From Erwinia endophytica (GTDB taxonomy: Bacteria > Pseudomonadota > Gammaproteobacteria > Enterobacterales > Enterobacteriaceae): 64,000 bases of DNA. This document shows, in pieces, positions 49,876 through 60,971 of the stretch. The stretch is from assembly GCF_009295515.1 (NCBI RefSeq), contig NZ_RQVV01000011.1:310001-374000 (forward strand), read 5' to 3'. Below the pieces are notes generated by a model. It saw nothing but the letters and a program-made list of their open reading frames with translations, was not told the origin of the DNA and did not search any database. Each line of letters begins with the position of its first letter. Within the stretch, counting starts at the first letter, position 1. Made by a program: the position numbers and the translations under genes.

Positions 49876-50610
49876 ATGAACTTCGAAGGAAAAATCGCGC
49901 TGGTTACTGGTGCAAGCCGTGGTATAGGCCGTGCTATCGCGGAAACACTGGTTGCGCGCGGTGCTAAAGTGGTGGGAACCGCGACCAGCCAGAGCGGTGC
50001 TGATGCGATAAGCGGCTATCTGGGCAGCAATGGCAAAGGCCTGCTGCTGAATGTGACCGACGGCGCATCCGTTGACAGCGCCCTCGAAAATATTCGCGCT
50101 GAATTTGGCGAAGTGGACATTTTAGTCAATAATGCTGGCATTACACGTGATAATCTTCTGATGCGAATGAAGGATGATGAATGGCAGGATATCCTGGACA
50201 CGAATCTGACTTCCGTTTTCCGCCTGTCAAAAGCGGTAATGCGCGCTATGATGAAGAAACGTGCAGGCCGAATTATTACCATCGGTTCAGTGGTTGGAAC
50301 GATGGGTAATGCGGGGCAGGCAAACTACGCAGCAGCAAAAGCGGGTTTGATAGGCTTCAGCAAGTCACTGGCGCGTGAAGTTGCGTCACGTGGTATTACC
50401 GTTAACGTTGTGGCTCCGGGGTTCATTGAAACCGACATGACGCGTGCGTTGACTGAAGATCAGCGTGCGGGCATTCTGGCGGAAGTACCAGCGGGCCGTC
50501 TTGGTGACCCGCTGGAAATCGCCAATGCCGTTGCATTTTTAGCCTCTGACGAGGCAGCGTACATCACTGGTGAGACGCTGCATGTCAATGGCGGAATGTA
50601 CATGGTCTGA
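49876..50610 (+). CDS. fabG: FabG, 3-oxoacyl-ACP reductase
   Basis: NADPH-dependent short-chain dehydrogenase; first reduction of the elongation cycle. It has [15 protein letters not shown] (cofactor loop, about residue 12), NNAG in [12 protein letters not shown], and the catalytic Ser-Tyr-Lys set in [21 protein letters not shown]. Three ATGs occur in a row at 49870-49878; the third gives the 244-residue E. coli form and the best spacing from GAGG. Confidence 0.97.
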   Translation: MNFEGKIALVTGASRGIGRAIAETLVARGAKVVGTATSQSGADAISGYLGSNGKGLLLNVTDGASVDSALENIRAEFGEVDILVNNAGITRDNLLMRMKDDEWQDILDTNLTSVFRLSKAVMRAMMKKRAGRIITIGSVVGTMGNAGQANYAAAKAGLIGFSKSLAREVASRGITVNVVAPGFIETDMTRALTEDQRAGILAEVPAGRLGDPLEIANAVAFLASDEAAYITGETLHVNGGMYMV

Positions 50611-50764
50611 TAATCACGAAAATTATTTGCGTTATTTGCGGTTATACCCGCAAAATAGCGTAAATTCGTGGTTTGACCAGCCGGGATTTAGTTGCATCTT
50701 TTTCAACATTTTATACACTACGAAAACCATCGCGAAAGCGAGTTTTGATAGGAAATTTAATAGT

Positions 50765-51001
50765 ATGAGCACTATCGAAGAACGCGTTAAGAAAATCATT
50801 GGCGAACAGCTTGGCGTTAAGCAGGAAGAAGTTGTTAATACTGCCTCTTTTGTAGAAGATCTGGGCGCTGATTCTCTTGATACCGTTGAGCTGGTAATGG
50901 CTCTGGAAGAAGAGTTTGATACCGAGATTCCGGACGAAGAAGCTGAGAAAATCACTACCGTTCAGGCTGCTATTGATTACATCAATGGTCACCAGGCATA
51001 A
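50765..51001 (+). CDS. acpP: Acyl carrier protein
   Basis: Carries growing acyl chains on a 4'-phosphopantetheine attached to Ser in [15 protein letters not shown] (about residue 37). The 78-residue protein is very acidic and near identical to E. coli AcpP. The ATG at 50765 is the conserved start; an upstream in-frame extension is not coding. AGGAAA lies about 10 bases upstream. The 154 bases between fabG and acpP probably hold its own promoter. Confidence 0.98.
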   Translation: MSTIEERVKKIIGEQLGVKQEEVVNTASFVEDLGADSLDTVELVMALEEEFDTEIPDEEAEKITTVQAAIDYINGHQA

Positions 51002-51085
51002 GTGAGCATCTCCAGGCGGTCACTCGACCGCCTGAGTTTTATCTGGATTACCGCGTATTCTTTTTTCCCTCCCTGGAGGACAAAC

Positions 51086-52327
51086 GTGTCTAAGCGTCGT
51101 GTAGTTGTGACCGGTCTTGGCATGTTGTCTCCTGTCGGCAATACCGTAGAGTCTACCTGGAATGCTCTTGTTGCCGGTCAGAGTGGCATCAGCCTGATCG
51201 ACCATTTTGATACTAGTGCCTACGCAACGCGTTTTGCTGGCTTAGTAAAGGACTTTAACTGTGAAGAATTCATCACGCGTAAAGATCAGCGCAAGATGGA
51301 TGCCTTTATTCAATATGGAGTTGTGGCTGGTATTCAGGCCATGCAGGATTCCGGTCTGGTTATTACTGATGAGAATGCCCATCGTGTCGGCGTCGCTGTC
51401 GGCTCCGGTATTGGTGGCCTGGGCCTGATAGAAGAGAACCACTCTGCGTTGGTTTATGGTGGCCCGCGAAAAATCAGCCCTTTCTTCGTTCCTTCCACGA
51501 TTGTGAACATGATAGCGGGTCATTTGACTATCATGTACGGCATCTATGGTCCGAGTATCGCTATTTCAACCGCCTGTACCTCCGGTGTGCATAACATTGG
51601 GCAGGCTGCCCGTATGATAGCCTATAGCGATGCCGATGTGATGTTGGCTGGCGGTGCCGAAAAAGGCAGTACGCCGCTGGGTATTGGTGGTTTTGGCGCT
51701 GCGCGCGCGTTGTCCACTCGCAATGAAAATCCGCAGGCGGCAAGCCGTCCGTGGGATAAAGAGCGTGATGGTTTTGTACTGGGTGACGGTGCGGGTATTG
51801 TGGTGCTGGAAGAGTATGAGCACGCGAAAAAACGTGGCGCGAAAATTTATGCTGAACTGGTTGGTTTTGGCATGAGTAGTGATGCTTACCACATGACGTC
51901 GCCACCAGAAAACGGCGCAGGTGCTGCGCTGGCAATGAAGAACGCCTTGCAAGATGCGCAATTGTCACCGGAACAGATCGGTTATATCAATGCGCACGGT
52001 ACTTCAACCTCTATCGGTGATAAAGCAGAAGCCCAGGCGGTGAAGTCAGTCTTCGGGGCCAGTGCTGATCATGTTATGGTCAGCTCCACCAAGTCGATGA
52101 TCGGTCATCTTTTAGGTGCTGCAGGGGCGGTAGAGTCGATCTTCTCTATTCTTGCGCTGCGCGACCAGGTCGTGCCGCCAACCATTAATCTGGATAACCC
52201 GGATGAAGGTTGCGATCTGGATTTTGTGCCGCACACCGCTCGCCAGGTTAAAGGTCTGGAGTACACCTTATGTAACTCCTTTGGCTTTGGCGGAACCAAC
52301 GGCTCGTTGATTTTCCGCAAAGTCTGA
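51086..52327 (+). CDS. fabF: FabF, beta-ketoacyl-ACP synthase II
   Basis: Elongating condensing enzyme that also adjusts membrane fluidity (palmitoleate to cis-vaccenate). The triad is Cys in [13 protein letters not shown] (about residue 164), His in [16 protein letters not shown], and His in [17 protein letters not shown] 51086 follows TGGAGGA and gives the 413-residue E. coli form. Followed by a terminator. Confidence 0.97.
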   Translation: MSKRRVVVTGLGMLSPVGNTVESTWNALVAGQSGISLIDHFDTSAYATRFAGLVKDFNCEEFITRKDQRKMDAFIQYGVVAGIQAMQDSGLVITDENAHRVGVAVGSGIGGLGLIEENHSALVYGGPRKISPFFVPSTIVNMIAGHLTIMYGIYGPSIAISTACTSGVHNIGQAARMIAYSDADVMLAGGAEKGSTPLGIGGFGAARALSTRNENPQAASRPWDKERDGFVLGDGAGIVVLEEYEHAKKRGAKIYAELVGFGMSSDAYHMTSPPENGAGAALAMKNALQDAQLSPEQIGYINAHGTSTSIGDKAEAQAVKSVFGASADHVMVSSTKSMIGHLLGAAGAVESIFSILALRDQVVPPTINLDNPDEGCDLDFVPHTARQVKGLEYTLCNSFGFGGTNGSLIFRKV

Positions 52328-52344
52328 TTGTCTTCTACTGCTTT

Positions 52345-52369
52345 AAAGGTCCATCTCGGTGGACCTTTT
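52345..52369 (+). terminator. Terminator after fabF
   Basis: Perfect stem AAAGGTCCA / TGGACCTTT with loop TCTCGG and a following T, 18 bases after the fabF stop. Confidence 0.85.
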
Positions 52370-52497
52370 GTGATTTTCAGCCTGTCGTTTTCGCCCATTT
52401 TCATCTCTATACAATTCTGCACGGACAATCAGATGAATCCAGACATCCTTGCAGGTAATCTTACCGTTGTGCAACAGTCACTCAGGGGGAAGAACCA

Positions 52498-53298
52498 GTG
52501 TGGATTAATGGTGAAGCGCAGGACAGCCTCGCGGTTGGGGATCGCGCTATTCAGTTTGGCGATGGCTGTTTCACCACGGCGCGTATTCTGTGCGGCAAAG
52601 TTGTGGCGCTGGGTGCCCATCTTCAGCGGCTGTCCCTGGCCTGTGAGCGCTTGCTGATCCGGGGGGTTGACTGGGATGCTTTGCGTGATGAAATGCTTTT
52701 CGCCGCCGCTACGCGCGTCGAGGGTGTGCTGAAAGTGATTTTGTCCCGAGGTGCAGGCGGGCGGGGCTACAGTGCCAGTGGGTGCGACAGGCCGACGCGG
52801 ATTGTCTCGTTATCTGACTATCCCTCCCATTATCACCAACTGAGGCAAAATGGCGTGAAGCTGGCGCTCAGCTCCATCAGGCTGAGCCGTAATCCGGTAC
52901 TGGCAGGGATCAAACATCTCAACCGGCTGGAACAAGTGTTGATCCGTACGGAGCTTGAGCAGACGGATGCTGACGAGGCGTTGGTGCTTGACACTGAAGG
53001 CATGCTGGTGGAATGCTGTGCGGCAAATTTATTCTGGCGCAAGGGAAAACAGGTATTTACCCCGGATCTGACCAACTCGGGCGTCAGGGGTATTCAGCGT
53101 CAGCAGGTCATTCAGTTGCTGCGCGAGCAGGGTACTGAAGTCTTCGAAGTCCGACAGCCTCCCCAGGTGCTGGCAGAGGCGGAGGAGGTGCTGATAACCA
53201 ACGCCTTGATGCCTGTATTGCCGGTTATCCAGATTGAGCAACTGACCTACAACTCAAGAAAACTATTTAACCTGATAGGCGCTTTCAAAGACGATTAG
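52498..53298 (+). CDS. pabC: PabC, aminodeoxychorismate lyase
   Basis: PLP enzyme that turns 4-amino-4-deoxychorismate into p-aminobenzoate and pyruvate for folate synthesis. Fold type [15 protein letters not shown] near the N-terminus, the PLP Lys in [16 protein letters not shown] (about residue 141), and [14 protein letters not shown]. The GTG start at 52498 follows GGGGGAAG by a few bases. It begins a run pabC-mltG-tmk-holB-tatD with short gaps or overlaps. Confidence 0.94.
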   Translation: MWINGEAQDSLAVGDRAIQFGDGCFTTARILCGKVVALGAHLQRLSLACERLLIRGVDWDALRDEMLFAAATRVEGVLKVILSRGAGGRGYSASGCDRPTRIVSLSDYPSHYHQLRQNGVKLALSSIRLSRNPVLAGIKHLNRLEQVLIRTELEQTDADEALVLDTEGMLVECCAANLFWRKGKQVFTPDLTNSGVRGIQRQQVIQLLREQGTEVFEVRQPPQVLAEAEEVLITNALMPVLPVIQIEQLTYNSRKLFNLIGAFKDD

Positions 53299-53309
53299 CA
53301 GGGATTTTT

Positions 53310-54329
53310 ATGACAGCAAAAAGAAAAATTTTTACCGGGATCATCGTCCTTGTGGTGGCGGCAGTTTCCTTTAGTTACTGGCAGATCAAACAGTTTGAAA
53401 CGTCCCCGTTATCGATAGAGAAAGAAACTATCTTCACCCTGCCGCCGGGATCAGGCAGGGGAGCGCTGGAAGCGGAATTAAAGCAGCAGAACATTGTGCC
53501 TCGCACTTTTTGGTTTGGCGGTCTGCTACAGTTGGAACCGGAGCTGGCGAAATTCAAGGCGGGAACCTATCGTTTCAAACCCGGTATGACGGTCCGCCAG
53601 ATGCTGGAACTGCTGGTCAGTGGTAAAGAGGCGCAGTTTCCGTTGCGTTTCGTGGAAGGCACCAAAATGAAGGAGTGGCTGAGCGAGCTGCGTGCCGCAC
53701 CGTATATCAAACATACTCTGGCAGATGATAAGCTGACGACGGTCGCCGCGGCGTTGAATTTACAGGAACCAGAGGTTGAGGGCGGATTCTATCCTGATAC
53801 CTATTCCTACACGGCGAATACCACCGATGTGGCGATCCTCAAACGCGCGCATGAGCGGATGATGAAACTGGTCGATACGCTCTGGCAGAATAAAATGGTC
53901 GATTTACCTTATAAAGATAAGAACGATTTGGTCACGATGGCGTCGATCGTGGAAAAAGAGACGTCGCTGAGTGATGAGCGCAGTAAGGTCGCTTCAGTAT
54001 TTATTAATCGCTTGCGTCTTGGAATGCGGCTGCAAACTGATCCGACGGTAATTTACGGTATGGGTGATAGCTACAAAGGCACGCTGACACGCAAGGATCT
54101 TGAGACGCCAACTGCGTATAACACTTATGTGATTAACGGCTTGCCGCCGGGGCCGATTGCGATGCCGGGTAAGGCCTCTCTGGAAGCTGCCGCGCAGCCG
54201 TCAAAGACAGATTTTCTCTATTTTGTGGCCGATGGTAAAGGTGGGCATACTTTCACGACCAACCTCGCCAGCCATAACAAAGCGGTGCAGGCATGGCGTT
54301 TGGCGCTGAAGGAAAAAAATGGACAGTAA
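53310..54329 (+). CDS. mltG: MltG, endolytic murein transglycosylase
   Basis: Inner-membrane enzyme that cuts nascent glycan strands and so sets their length. It has an N-terminal anchor (residues about 6-26), a LysM-like region, and a YceG catalytic domain with the catalytic Glu in [20 protein letters not shown] (about residue 218) and [19 protein letters not shown]. The 339 residues are normal. It overlaps tmk by 11 bases. Confidence 0.96.
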   Translation: MTAKRKIFTGIIVLVVAAVSFSYWQIKQFETSPLSIEKETIFTLPPGSGRGALEAELKQQNIVPRTFWFGGLLQLEPELAKFKAGTYRFKPGMTVRQMLELLVSGKEAQFPLRFVEGTKMKEWLSELRAAPYIKHTLADDKLTTVAAALNLQEPEVEGGFYPDTYSYTANTTDVAILKRAHERMMKLVDTLWQNKMVDLPYKDKNDLVTMASIVEKETSLSDERSKVASVFINRLRLGMRLQTDPTVIYGMGDSYKGTLTRKDLETPTAYNTYVINGLPPGPIAMPGKASLEAAAQPSKTDFLYFVADGKGGHTFTTNLASHNKAVQAWRLALKEKNGQ

Positions 54330-54951
54330 ATTTATTGTCATTGAAGGCCTGGAAGGCGCGGGTAAAACCACCGCACGTGATGTGGTTGTCACCACTCTGC
54401 GGCAACAGGGGATAACTGACATCGTCTTCACCCGTGAACCGGGAGGAACGCCGCTGGCTGAAAAGCTGCGTGACCTGATCAAGCAGGGTATTGAAGACGA
54501 ACGGGTGACAGACCAGGCTGAGTTATTGATGCTCTATGCGGCGCGTGTTCAGTTGGTGGAAAACGTTATTAAACCTGCCCTTGCACGAGGCTCCTGGGTA
54601 GTCGGTGATCGCCATGATCTTTCTTCGCAGGCTTACCAGGGCGGAGGACGTGGTATGGATGTCGCCCTGATGAAGCAGTTAAAGCAGAGCGTGCTGGGCG
54701 ACTTTGCGCCGGATATGACCCTGTATCTTGACGTTACGCCAGAAATCGGGCTACGGCGTGCCAGAGCCAGGGGCGAGCTGGATCGCATTGAGCAAGAGTC
54801 GCTGAACTTCTTTATTCGTACGCGAGAACGTTACCTGGCACTGGCCGCCAGCGACGATCGGATCAAAACCATTGACGCTACGCAGTCCATTGAACAGGTA
54901 TCGCAGGCAATCAGCCGGACGCTGGTGCAATGGCTGCAGGAACAGCGATGA
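54319..54951 (+). CDS. tmk: Thymidylate kinase
   Basis: Phosphorylates dTMP to dTDP. The P-loop [15 protein letters not shown] is near residue 10, the DR(Y/H) motif is [19 protein letters not shown], and the lid region is [14 protein letters not shown]. At 210 residues it fits the family. It overlaps mltG upstream and holB downstream (ATGA), so it is translationally coupled. Confidence 0.96.
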   Translation: MDSKFIVIEGLEGAGKTTARDVVVTTLRQQGITDIVFTREPGGTPLAEKLRDLIKQGIEDERVTDQAELLMLYAARVQLVENVIKPALARGSWVVGDRHDLSSQAYQGGGRGMDVALMKQLKQSVLGDFAPDMTLYLDVTPEIGLRRARARGELDRIEQESLNFFIRTRERYLALAASDDRIKTIDATQSIEQVSQAISRTLVQWLQEQR

Positions 54952-55946
54952 TCTGGTATCCGTGGCTGAATCAACCTTACCGGCATATTATCGGACAGCA
55001 CCAGGCGGGACGTGGTCACCATGCGCTGCTGGTGCAGGCGTTGCCCGGCATGGGCGATGCGTCGTTGATGTGGGGAGTCAGTCGCTGGCTGATGTGCCAG
55101 CAACGGGATGGGCTGAAAAGCTGCGGCGAGTGCCACGCTTGCCAGTTGATGCAGGCGCATACTCATCCTGACTGGTATGCATTGGAAGTGGAAAAGGGGA
55201 AAAGTTCACTGGGTATTGATGCTGTACGCAGCGTGACCGAAAAACTCTATCATCATGCACAGCAGGGTGGGGCAAAGGTAGTCTGGTTGGCTGATGCGGC
55301 GCAACTGACGGAGGCGGCAGCCAATGCGTTATTAAAAACCCTGGAGGAACCGCCGCAAAAGACCTGGTTTTTGTTGAGTTGCCAGCAACCGTCACAATTA
55401 CTGGCGACGCTACGCAGTCGCTGTCTGAATTTTCATCTGTCCCCCCCTGATGAAAGGGTCAGTCTGGCATGGTTGCAAAAGCAGATGAGGGTGACAGAAC
55501 AGGATGGTCTCAGCGCGTTACGTCTTTGTGGCGGCGCACCGGCGGCGGCACAGTGGTTACTGGAAGATAAAGTCTGGACGGCCCGGCAGACGCTTTGCCA
55601 CGCCCTGCCTGCTGCGTTGCGTGGCGATATGCTTTCTTTGCTGACCGTCCTCAACCATGACGATGTGGTGCAACGTTGCGGCTGGTTGTGTGCTCTGCTG
55701 GTCGATGCTCTGAAGTGGCAGCAAGGCGGCAGTCAGTTTATTGCCAATATTGACCAGCAACCGCTGATCGCCGACATGGCGATGCAACTGTCTGCCCGGG
55801 TACTGGATGAAAGCGTACGCCAATGGATGACCTGCCGTGATCGGTTACTGAAGGTGGTTGCCGTTAACCGTGAATTATTACTGACCGATCAGTTGCTGCA
55901 TTGGGAGCAAATGTTGTCTCGCCGGCAGTCTGGATTGATGAATTAG
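54948..55946 (+). CDS. holB: DNA polymerase III delta' subunit
   Basis: Clamp-loader subunit. The 332 residues begin [21 protein letters not shown] Cys4 zinc module occurs at about residues 50-65 ([18 protein letters not shown]). [16 protein letters not shown] carries the stiff AAA+ region, with [13 protein letters not shown] next. delta' lacks a working P-loop, as here. ATG 54948 is chosen because it overlaps the tmk stop as ATGA; the open frame from 54930 is longer but unsupported. Confidence 0.95.
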   Translation: MIWYPWLNQPYRHIIGQHQAGRGHHALLVQALPGMGDASLMWGVSRWLMCQQRDGLKSCGECHACQLMQAHTHPDWYALEVEKGKSSLGIDAVRSVTEKLYHHAQQGGAKVVWLADAAQLTEAAANALLKTLEEPPQKTWFLLSCQQPSQLLATLRSRCLNFHLSPPDERVSLAWLQKQMRVTEQDGLSALRLCGGAPAAAQWLLEDKVWTARQTLCHALPAALRGDMLSLLTVLNHDDVVQRCGWLCALLVDALKWQQGGSQFIANIDQQPLIADMAMQLSARVLDESVRQWMTCRDRLLKVVAVNRELLLTDQLLHWEQMLSRRQSGLMN

Positions 55947-55955
55947 AGAGTCATT

Positions 55956-56747
55956 ATGTTTTTAGTGGATTCACATTGCCATCTTGATGGCCTGGATTAT
56001 GAAAATTTGCACCAGGACGTCAGCGATGTACTGGCGAAAGCCGCCGCGCGCGACGTTAAATTTATGCTGGCCGTCGCGACGACACTGCCAGGTTATCAAA
56101 CGATGGTCCAGTTGATTGGCGATCGCCCCAATGTGGCATTTTCTTGCGGCGTTCACCCGCTGAATCAGGAGCAGCCTTACGACTTTTCTGAACTGCGCCA
56201 GCTGGCTGCCGACGAGCGTGTGGTGGCGATGGGTGAAACGGGCCTCGATTACTATTATCAGCAAGAGACTAAAGCACAGCAGCAGGCCTCGTTTCGTGAA
56301 CATATTCGTATTGGTCGCGATCTGAAGAAACCGGTGATTGTTCATACACGTGATGCGCGTGAAGATACACTGGCTATCCTCAGGGAAGAGCAGGTTGAAG
56401 GGTGTGGCGGCGTGTTGCATTGCTTCACCGAAGATCGCGAAACCGCTGAGAAACTGCTGGATATGGGGTTTTATATCTCTTTCTCCGGCATAGTGACTTT
56501 CCGCAATGCGGAGACGATCCGCGAGGCAGCGCGTTATGTGCCGTTGGATCGTATTCTGCTTGAGACTGACTCACCTTATCTGGCCCCTGTACCTTACCGG
56601 GGTAAAGAGAATCAGCCAGCATATACCCGTGATGTTGCCGAATACATGGCGGTTCTCAAAGGCGTAAGCATTGAACAATTGGCTGAAACCACCACGGAAA
56701 ATTTCTCCCGATTGTTTCATGTGCCGCTTTCTCGTCTCACCGACTGA
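55956..56747 (+). CDS. ycfH: TatD-family metal-dependent hydrolase (YcfH)
   Basis: Amidohydrolase-fold enzyme of the TatD family with deoxyribonuclease-type activity in relatives. Metal-site residues are visible in [11 protein letters not shown] (residues about 5-15), [35 protein letters not shown] and [18 protein letters not shown]. At 263 residues it matches E. coli YcfH. It lies 9 bases after holB. Confidence 0.95.
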   Translation: MFLVDSHCHLDGLDYENLHQDVSDVLAKAAARDVKFMLAVATTLPGYQTMVQLIGDRPNVAFSCGVHPLNQEQPYDFSELRQLAADERVVAMGETGLDYYYQQETKAQQQASFREHIRIGRDLKKPVIVHTRDAREDTLAILREEQVEGCGGVLHCFTEDRETAEKLLDMGFYISFSGIVTFRNAETIREAARYVPLDRILLETDSPYLAPVPYRGKENQPAYTRDVAEYMAVLKGVSIEQLAETTTENFSRLFHVPLSRLTD

Positions 56748-56802
56748 ACGTTGATTTTTTAGCGCGTTTAGCGCCGAATGCGTCATTTTAAGCAGTAAAG
56801 AA

Positions 56803-56824
56803 CAGCGCCCAAACATGGGCGCTG
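56803..56824 (+). terminator. Terminator after ycfH
   Basis: Perfect stem CAGCGCCC / GGGCGCTG with loop AAACAT. The T-run is interrupted (CGGTTTGTTGTTGTT). Confidence 0.65.
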
Positions 56825-56923
56825 CGGTTTGTTGTTGTTAAAAAATAGTCGTACCCAGATTAAAATCGCCTCGGCTCATGGGATGTCGCTGGAAACTTGA
56901 TAACCATCAAATCAGGAAATAAT

Positions 56924-56950
56924 TATTTATTTTACAGTTCAAAATAAATA
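56924..56950. promoter_or_regulatory. Mlc/NagC-like operator upstream of ptsG
   Basis: Perfect inverted repeat TATTTATTTT-N7-AAAATAAATA, 98 bases before the ptsG start. ptsG in enterics is repressed by Mlc, whose sites are AT-rich inverted repeats of this general form, so this is a good candidate. The exact match to the Mlc consensus was not scored. Confidence 0.6.
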
Positions 56951-57047
56951 TCGATAGTGTCAAATTACGCCATAAATAACGAGATATCACGGCGTTATTT
57001 GCGTCATGCGCGAAAAAAAACACGCATATTCAGGAGTTATACATACC

Positions 57048-58481
57048 ATGTTTAAAAATGCTTTTGCCAACCTGCAGAAGGTGGGTAAATCGTTGATGCT
57101 ACCGGTTTCAGTTCTGCCGATAGCCGGTATTCTACTGGGCGTTGGCTCAGCGAATTTCAGCTGGTTGCCTGCGGTGGTTTCTCATGTGATGGCTGAGTCT
57201 GGCGGTTCCGTCTTTGCCAATATGCCGCTGATCTTCGCTATTGGCGTGGCGTTAGGATTTACCAATAATGACGGTGTTTCTGCGCTGGCGGCAGTCGTGG
57301 CATATGGCATCATGGTGAAAACCATGGCGGTCGTGGCGCCTCTGGTACTACATATCCCTGTTGGCGAGATAGAAGCGAAGCACCTGGCCGATACCGGGGT
57401 ACTGGGCGGGATCATTGCGGGTTCGGTTGCGGCGTATATGTTCAACCGCTTCTACCGTATCAAACTGCCGGAATATCTCGGCTTTTTTGCAGGTAAGCGT
57501 TTTGTACCGATTATTTCTGGTTTCACTGCCATTTTTATCGGCGTGGTACTCTCCTTTATCTGGCCACCGGTTGGTTCTGCCATTCAGGATTTTTCTCAGT
57601 GGGCAGCCTATCAAAATCCGGTGGTGGCTTTTGGTCTTTACGGCCTGATCGAGCGCTCGCTGGTGCCATTTGGTCTGCACCATATCTGGAACGTGCCATT
57701 CCAGATGCAAATTGGTGAGTTTACCAATGCTGCGGGGCAGGTCTTCCACGGTGATATCCCTCGTTATATGGCGGGTGACCCAACTGCCGGTAAACTTTCT
57801 GGCGGCTTCCTGTTCAAAATGTACGGTTTGCCAGCGGCGGCTATTGCCATTTGGCATTCAGCCAGGCCAGAGAACCGGGCGAAAGTAGGGGGGATCATGA
57901 TCTCTGCCGCGCTGACGTCATTCCTGACCGGGATAACCGAACCGATTGAGTTCTCGTTCATGTTCGTGGCGCCGATCCTCTACGTTATACACATCCTGCT
58001 GGCTGGACTGGCTTTTCCCATCTGTATTTTGCTCGACATGCGTAACGGCATCAGCTTCTCGCATGGATTGATCGACTTCGTGGTTCTGAGCGGTAACAGC
58101 AGCAGAATCTGGCTGTTCCCAGTGGTGGGGATGTTCTACGCTCTGATTTACTACACGGTGTTCCGCGTGTTGATCAGCAAACTGAATCTGAAAACACCGG
58201 GTCGTGAAGATAATCGCGCCGAACAGTCAGCCGCTGCGTCAAATGAAATGGCCGCTCATTTGGTGGCGGCGTTTGGGGGAAAAGAGAACATCACTAACCT
58301 TGATGCCTGCATCACCCGTTTGCGCGTCAGTGTGGACGATGTGTCTAAGGTTGATCAGACCAGACTGAAACAGTTGGGGGCTGCGGGTGTGGTGATTGCC
58401 GGCTCTGGCGTTCAGGCTATTTTTGGCACTAAATCTGATAACTTGAAAACCGATATGGACGATTATATTCGTAACATGTAA
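57048..58481 (+). CDS. ptsG: PtsG, glucose-specific PTS enzyme IICB
   Basis: Inner-membrane transporter that takes up and phosphorylates glucose. The IIC domain (about residues 1-385) has ten spans and the segments [15 protein letters not shown] and [13 protein letters not shown]. The IIB domain carries the phospho-Cys in [16 protein letters not shown] (Cys at about residue 421). The 477-residue length equals E. coli. ATG 57048 follows CAGGAG by 11 bases. The leader CGCATATTCAGGAGTTATAC resembles the E. coli site paired by the sRNA SgrS, but pairing was not tested. Confidence 0.97.
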   Translation: MFKNAFANLQKVGKSLMLPVSVLPIAGILLGVGSANFSWLPAVVSHVMAESGGSVFANMPLIFAIGVALGFTNNDGVSALAAVVAYGIMVKTMAVVAPLVLHIPVGEIEAKHLADTGVLGGIIAGSVAAYMFNRFYRIKLPEYLGFFAGKRFVPIISGFTAIFIGVVLSFIWPPVGSAIQDFSQWAAYQNPVVAFGLYGLIERSLVPFGLHHIWNVPFQMQIGEFTNAAGQVFHGDIPRYMAGDPTAGKLSGGFLFKMYGLPAAAIAIWHSARPENRAKVGGIMISAALTSFLTGITEPIEFSFMFVAPILYVIHILLAGLAFPICILLDMRNGISFSHGLIDFVVLSGNSSRIWLFPVVGMFYALIYYTVFRVLISKLNLKTPGREDNRAEQSAAASNEMAAHLVAAFGGKENITNLDACITRLRVSVDDVSKVDQTRLKQLGAAGVVIAGSGVQAIFGTKSDNLKTDMDDYIRNM

Positions 58482-58499
58482 CGGTTAGCTATAGCGCTG

Positions 58500-58526
58500 G
58501 AGGGGGGTGAAAGCCGCCCTTTTTTT
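58500..58526 (+). terminator. Terminator after ptsG
   Basis: Hairpin AGGGGGG / CCGCCCT (one G-G mismatch) with a 6-base loop and seven T residues, 20 bases after the ptsG stop. The rest of the gap up to 58770 has no supported gene; E. coli has fhuE here. Confidence 0.75.
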
Positions 58527-58770
58527 ATCCTCCTAAAGACGCAGTGAAGAAGGAGAAGAGGGGGAGCGCGATAGTCTGAAGAAAAAAGCGATGTCGATAT
58601 ATTCCGGGGCCGCAGCCTTCGATGATACAGGCGTTTTGGCCCATCGATTGGTTGTAAAATCGCCAACCCAATATGATCAGGCAAAGAAAAGACACTGGAA
58701 GGTTGAAAGAAAACAAATATCTCGCTCATACTGCGATGACTTAACTCGCCTAACTGCAGGATCTTAAACC

Positions 58771-59121
58771 ATGGCTGAAGAAACCATTTTCAGTAAAATT
58801 ATCCGTCGTGAAATTCCGGCTGATATTGTGTACCAGGATGAGCTGGTGACCGCCTTTCGTGATATCTCGCCAAAAGCGCCAACCCATATTTTGGTGGTGC
58901 CTAATCTTTTGATCCCTACGGCTAATGATACCGTAGCGGGTCATGAGGCAGCGCTGGGACGGATGATTGTGGTGGCGGCAAAAATCGCTAAAGCCGAAGG
59001 CATTGCAGAAGATGGCTATCGCTTGATAATCAACTGTAATAAGCATGGTGGGCAGGAGGTGTATCATATCCACCTGCATCTGGTTGGCGGACGTCCTTTG
59101 GGGCCGATGCTGGCGGGTTGA
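58771..59121 (+). CDS. hinT: HinT, purine nucleoside phosphoramidase
   Basis: HIT-superfamily hydrolase of nucleoside phosphoramidates and acyl-AMP. The histidine triad [13 protein letters not shown] is at about residues 100-112, and the N-terminal [20 protein letters not shown] matches E. coli HinT. At 116 residues it is 3 shorter, lost from the extreme C-terminus. Four following genes keep the E. coli order. Confidence 0.95.
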   Translation: MAEETIFSKIIRREIPADIVYQDELVTAFRDISPKAPTHILVVPNLLIPTANDTVAGHEAALGRMIVVAAKIAKAEGIAEDGYRLIINCNKHGGQEVYHIHLHLVGGRPLGPMLAG

Positions 59122-59147
59122 ATGCCTCGTTAATGCGGACATTATTT

Positions 59148-59519
59148 ATGAAACGGACAATCGCAACGGCGATGGTGATTCTGGCATTTTTGAGCGGTTG
59201 TAGCAGCGATCGCACCGTCATCAATACCTCGCAATCTCTGGTGATGGAGTCGTCAGTGTTGTCAGCGGGGATTACCACCGATGAGCCGGTGATGTCAGAA
59301 CATGATGGACAGCAGCGGGCTTCTGCGGAGCTGTTCAACCAGCAGGGAGCCTCCGTCACCGTGCATTACCGTTTTTACTGGTACGATGACAAAGGGCTGG
59401 AAATTCTGCCCTTTGAACGACCACGTCAGGTCAGTGTTCCTGCTCACGCTAAAGTTGAAATATCATCGCAAACGGGTAACCTGACGGCCAGTAAAGTCCG
59501 GCTGTACCTTTATCTTTAG
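59148..59519 (+). CDS. ycfL: YcfL lipoprotein (DUF1425)
   Basis: Predicted lipoprotein with a signal ending in ILAFLSGC (Cys at about residue 18) and a body matching YcfL (VTVHYRFYWYDDKGLEILPF, SKVRLYLYL end). No function is known; it is a constant neighbour of lpoB. ATG 59148 gives the signal peptide typical of a lipoprotein, although the ribosome site before it is weak. Alternative starts at 59118 and 59133 exist. Confidence 0.9.
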   Translation: MKRTIATAMVILAFLSGCSSDRTVINTSQSLVMESSVLSAGITTDEPVMSEHDGQQRASAELFNQQGASVTVHYRFYWYDDKGLEILPFERPRQVSVPAHAKVEISSQTGNLTASKVRLYLYL

Positions 59520-59530
59520 GAGATTATGGT

Positions 59531-60130
59531 GTGGAAAGGAAGGTAACAAAGCTCTCTGGCATCATATCACTGGCGTTGCTTCTCAGTGGATGTATCAGTG
59601 AATCACAGCAGCAACACCAGCAACCCGCTCCGGTGGAACCGGCTCAGCCGACTCAGCCGGTTCCACCGCCAGCGCAGCCGCAGCCGAGCGAGACCGTGCC
59701 GCAGCCGCCTAAAATGCAATCCATTAACTGGGACGCCAGTGTCACTCCGTTGGTGACACAGATGTTACAAACTGATGGTATCGCCGCTGGCAGTGTTCTG
59801 TTGGTGGATGGGGTGAAAAACAGCACCAATGGTAGCCTGCAAAGATCGAAAGCGACGGCTGCCCTGCACAAGGCGTTGCAGAACAATACGCAATTTAAAG
59901 TCGTGCCGCCTGGTCAACTGGCGACGGCGAAGCAGGCTTTGGGGCTATCGGCTGAAGATAGTCTGGGATCGCGCAGTAAAGCGGTCGGCCTGGCTCGTTA
60001 TGTTGGCGCTCAGTATGTGCTGTACAGCAATGTTGAAGGTGATATTAAGTCCCCGACATTACAGATGCAGCTGATGCTGGTGCAGACTGGTGAGATCATT
60101 TGGTCAGGTAACGGTGCCGTACAGCACTGA
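59531..60130 (+). CDS. lpoB: LpoB, activator of PBP1b
   Basis: Outer-membrane lipoprotein that reaches through the periplasm to stimulate peptidoglycan synthesis by PBP1b. The signal ends in LALLLSGC (Cys at about residue 20), followed by a Pro/Gln-rich linker (PAPVEPAQPTQPVPPPAQPQ) of about 40 residues. A folded C-terminal domain (VTPLVTQMLQTDGIAAGSVL to IIWSGNGAV) follows. The GTG at 59531 has AGGAGATT just upstream. thiK overlaps its end by 17 bases. Confidence 0.95.
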   Translation: MERKVTKLSGIISLALLLSGCISESQQQHQQPAPVEPAQPTQPVPPPAQPQPSETVPQPPKMQSINWDASVTPLVTQMLQTDGIAAGSVLLVDGVKNSTNGSLQRSKATAALHKALQNNTQFKVVPPGQLATAKQALGLSAEDSLGSRSKAVGLARYVGAQYVLYSNVEGDIKSPTLQMQLMLVQTGEIIWSGNGAVQH

Positions 60131-60959
60131 TCCTCAGCTAAGCCGTTTAATCGCCCGACACTTTCCGGCAGTGAAAATCACTGCTGGTTTTTGTCCGTTG
60201 GATGGTCTGACCGGACTAAGCCGAAAAATAGAGCTGGGAGAGGCAACATTGCTTGCCCGTTATCAGCAACCACAGGCTCCCATCCCGGGAGTGGATCGTC
60301 GTCGTGAATACCACATTCTGCGTAAGCTTTCCGTCACCGACCTGGCACCAGAGGCTATTGGTTACGCTGATAACTGGCTGCTGCTGCGTTGGCAAGCGGG
60401 AGAATGTTTTTCGGAGGCCGCTTTTTTGCAGGAACTGTTGTCGGTAACGGCGCGAGTGGCGCAATTACACCGACAGAAGTTGAGTGGCTACCGTCTGCGA
60501 TTGTTGCGATTATTGGAGCAATACTGGCAAATTAGCCGGCCGGAAAGGCGGCGTTGCCGTTGGTTGCGCGCGTTGCGTCGGTTACAGCAGCAAGGAGAAC
60601 CTCAGCCTTTGCGGTTGTCCTTGCTGCATATGGATATTCATCCAGGCAATATTATCCGCGGTCAGGATGGTTTAACGCTGATTGACTGGGAATATGCCAG
60701 TGACGGCGATGTGGCGCTGGAGTTGGCGGCAATCGTACTCGGTAATCATCTTAACGATACGCAGCAGCAACAGATGATTGAGTATTACGCCACGTTGCAG
60801 AAACTGGACGCCATGCTGCTGAAGCGGCAAATGTTGCGCTGGCGGCCATGGCTGAAGCTGTTGATCGCCAATTGGTATGAATTGCGCTGGCAGCGAGGGG
60901 GGGAAGTGCTATTTTACACGTTGGCAGAACAAGCCTGGCAGCGGGTGTTATCAGAATAA
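60114..60959 (+). CDS. thiK: ThiK, thiamine kinase
   Basis: Salvage kinase that makes thiamine phosphate. It has an APH-type fold with the catalytic loop LSLLHMDIHPGNIIRG (about residues 170-185) and LTLIDWEYASDGDVALELAA (metal-binding Asp, about residue 192). Similarity to E. coli ThiK is moderate, concentrated in these motifs and in LLRLLEQYWQ. The GTG 60114 start is chosen to limit overlap with lpoB; an in-frame start at 60090 is possible. The glycine-rich N-terminal loop GGSF of E. coli is replaced here by GLSRK. Confidence 0.88.
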   Translation: MPYSTDPQLSRLIARHFPAVKITAGFCPLDGLTGLSRKIELGEATLLARYQQPQAPIPGVDRRREYHILRKLSVTDLAPEAIGYADNWLLLRWQAGECFSEAAFLQELLSVTARVAQLHRQKLSGYRLRLLRLLEQYWQISRPERRRCRWLRALRRLQQQGEPQPLRLSLLHMDIHPGNIIRGQDGLTLIDWEYASDGDVALELAAIVLGNHLNDTQQQQMIEYYATLQKLDAMLLKRQMLRWRPWLKLLIANWYELRWQRGGEVLFYTLAEQAWQRVLSE

Positions 60960-60971
60960 AGAGAGGCAAGT

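Noticed and set aside
58525-58729. Minus-strand open frames in the ptsG-hinT gap
   Set aside because: No similarity to fhuE, which lies here in E. coli, or to any other family; no ribosome site.
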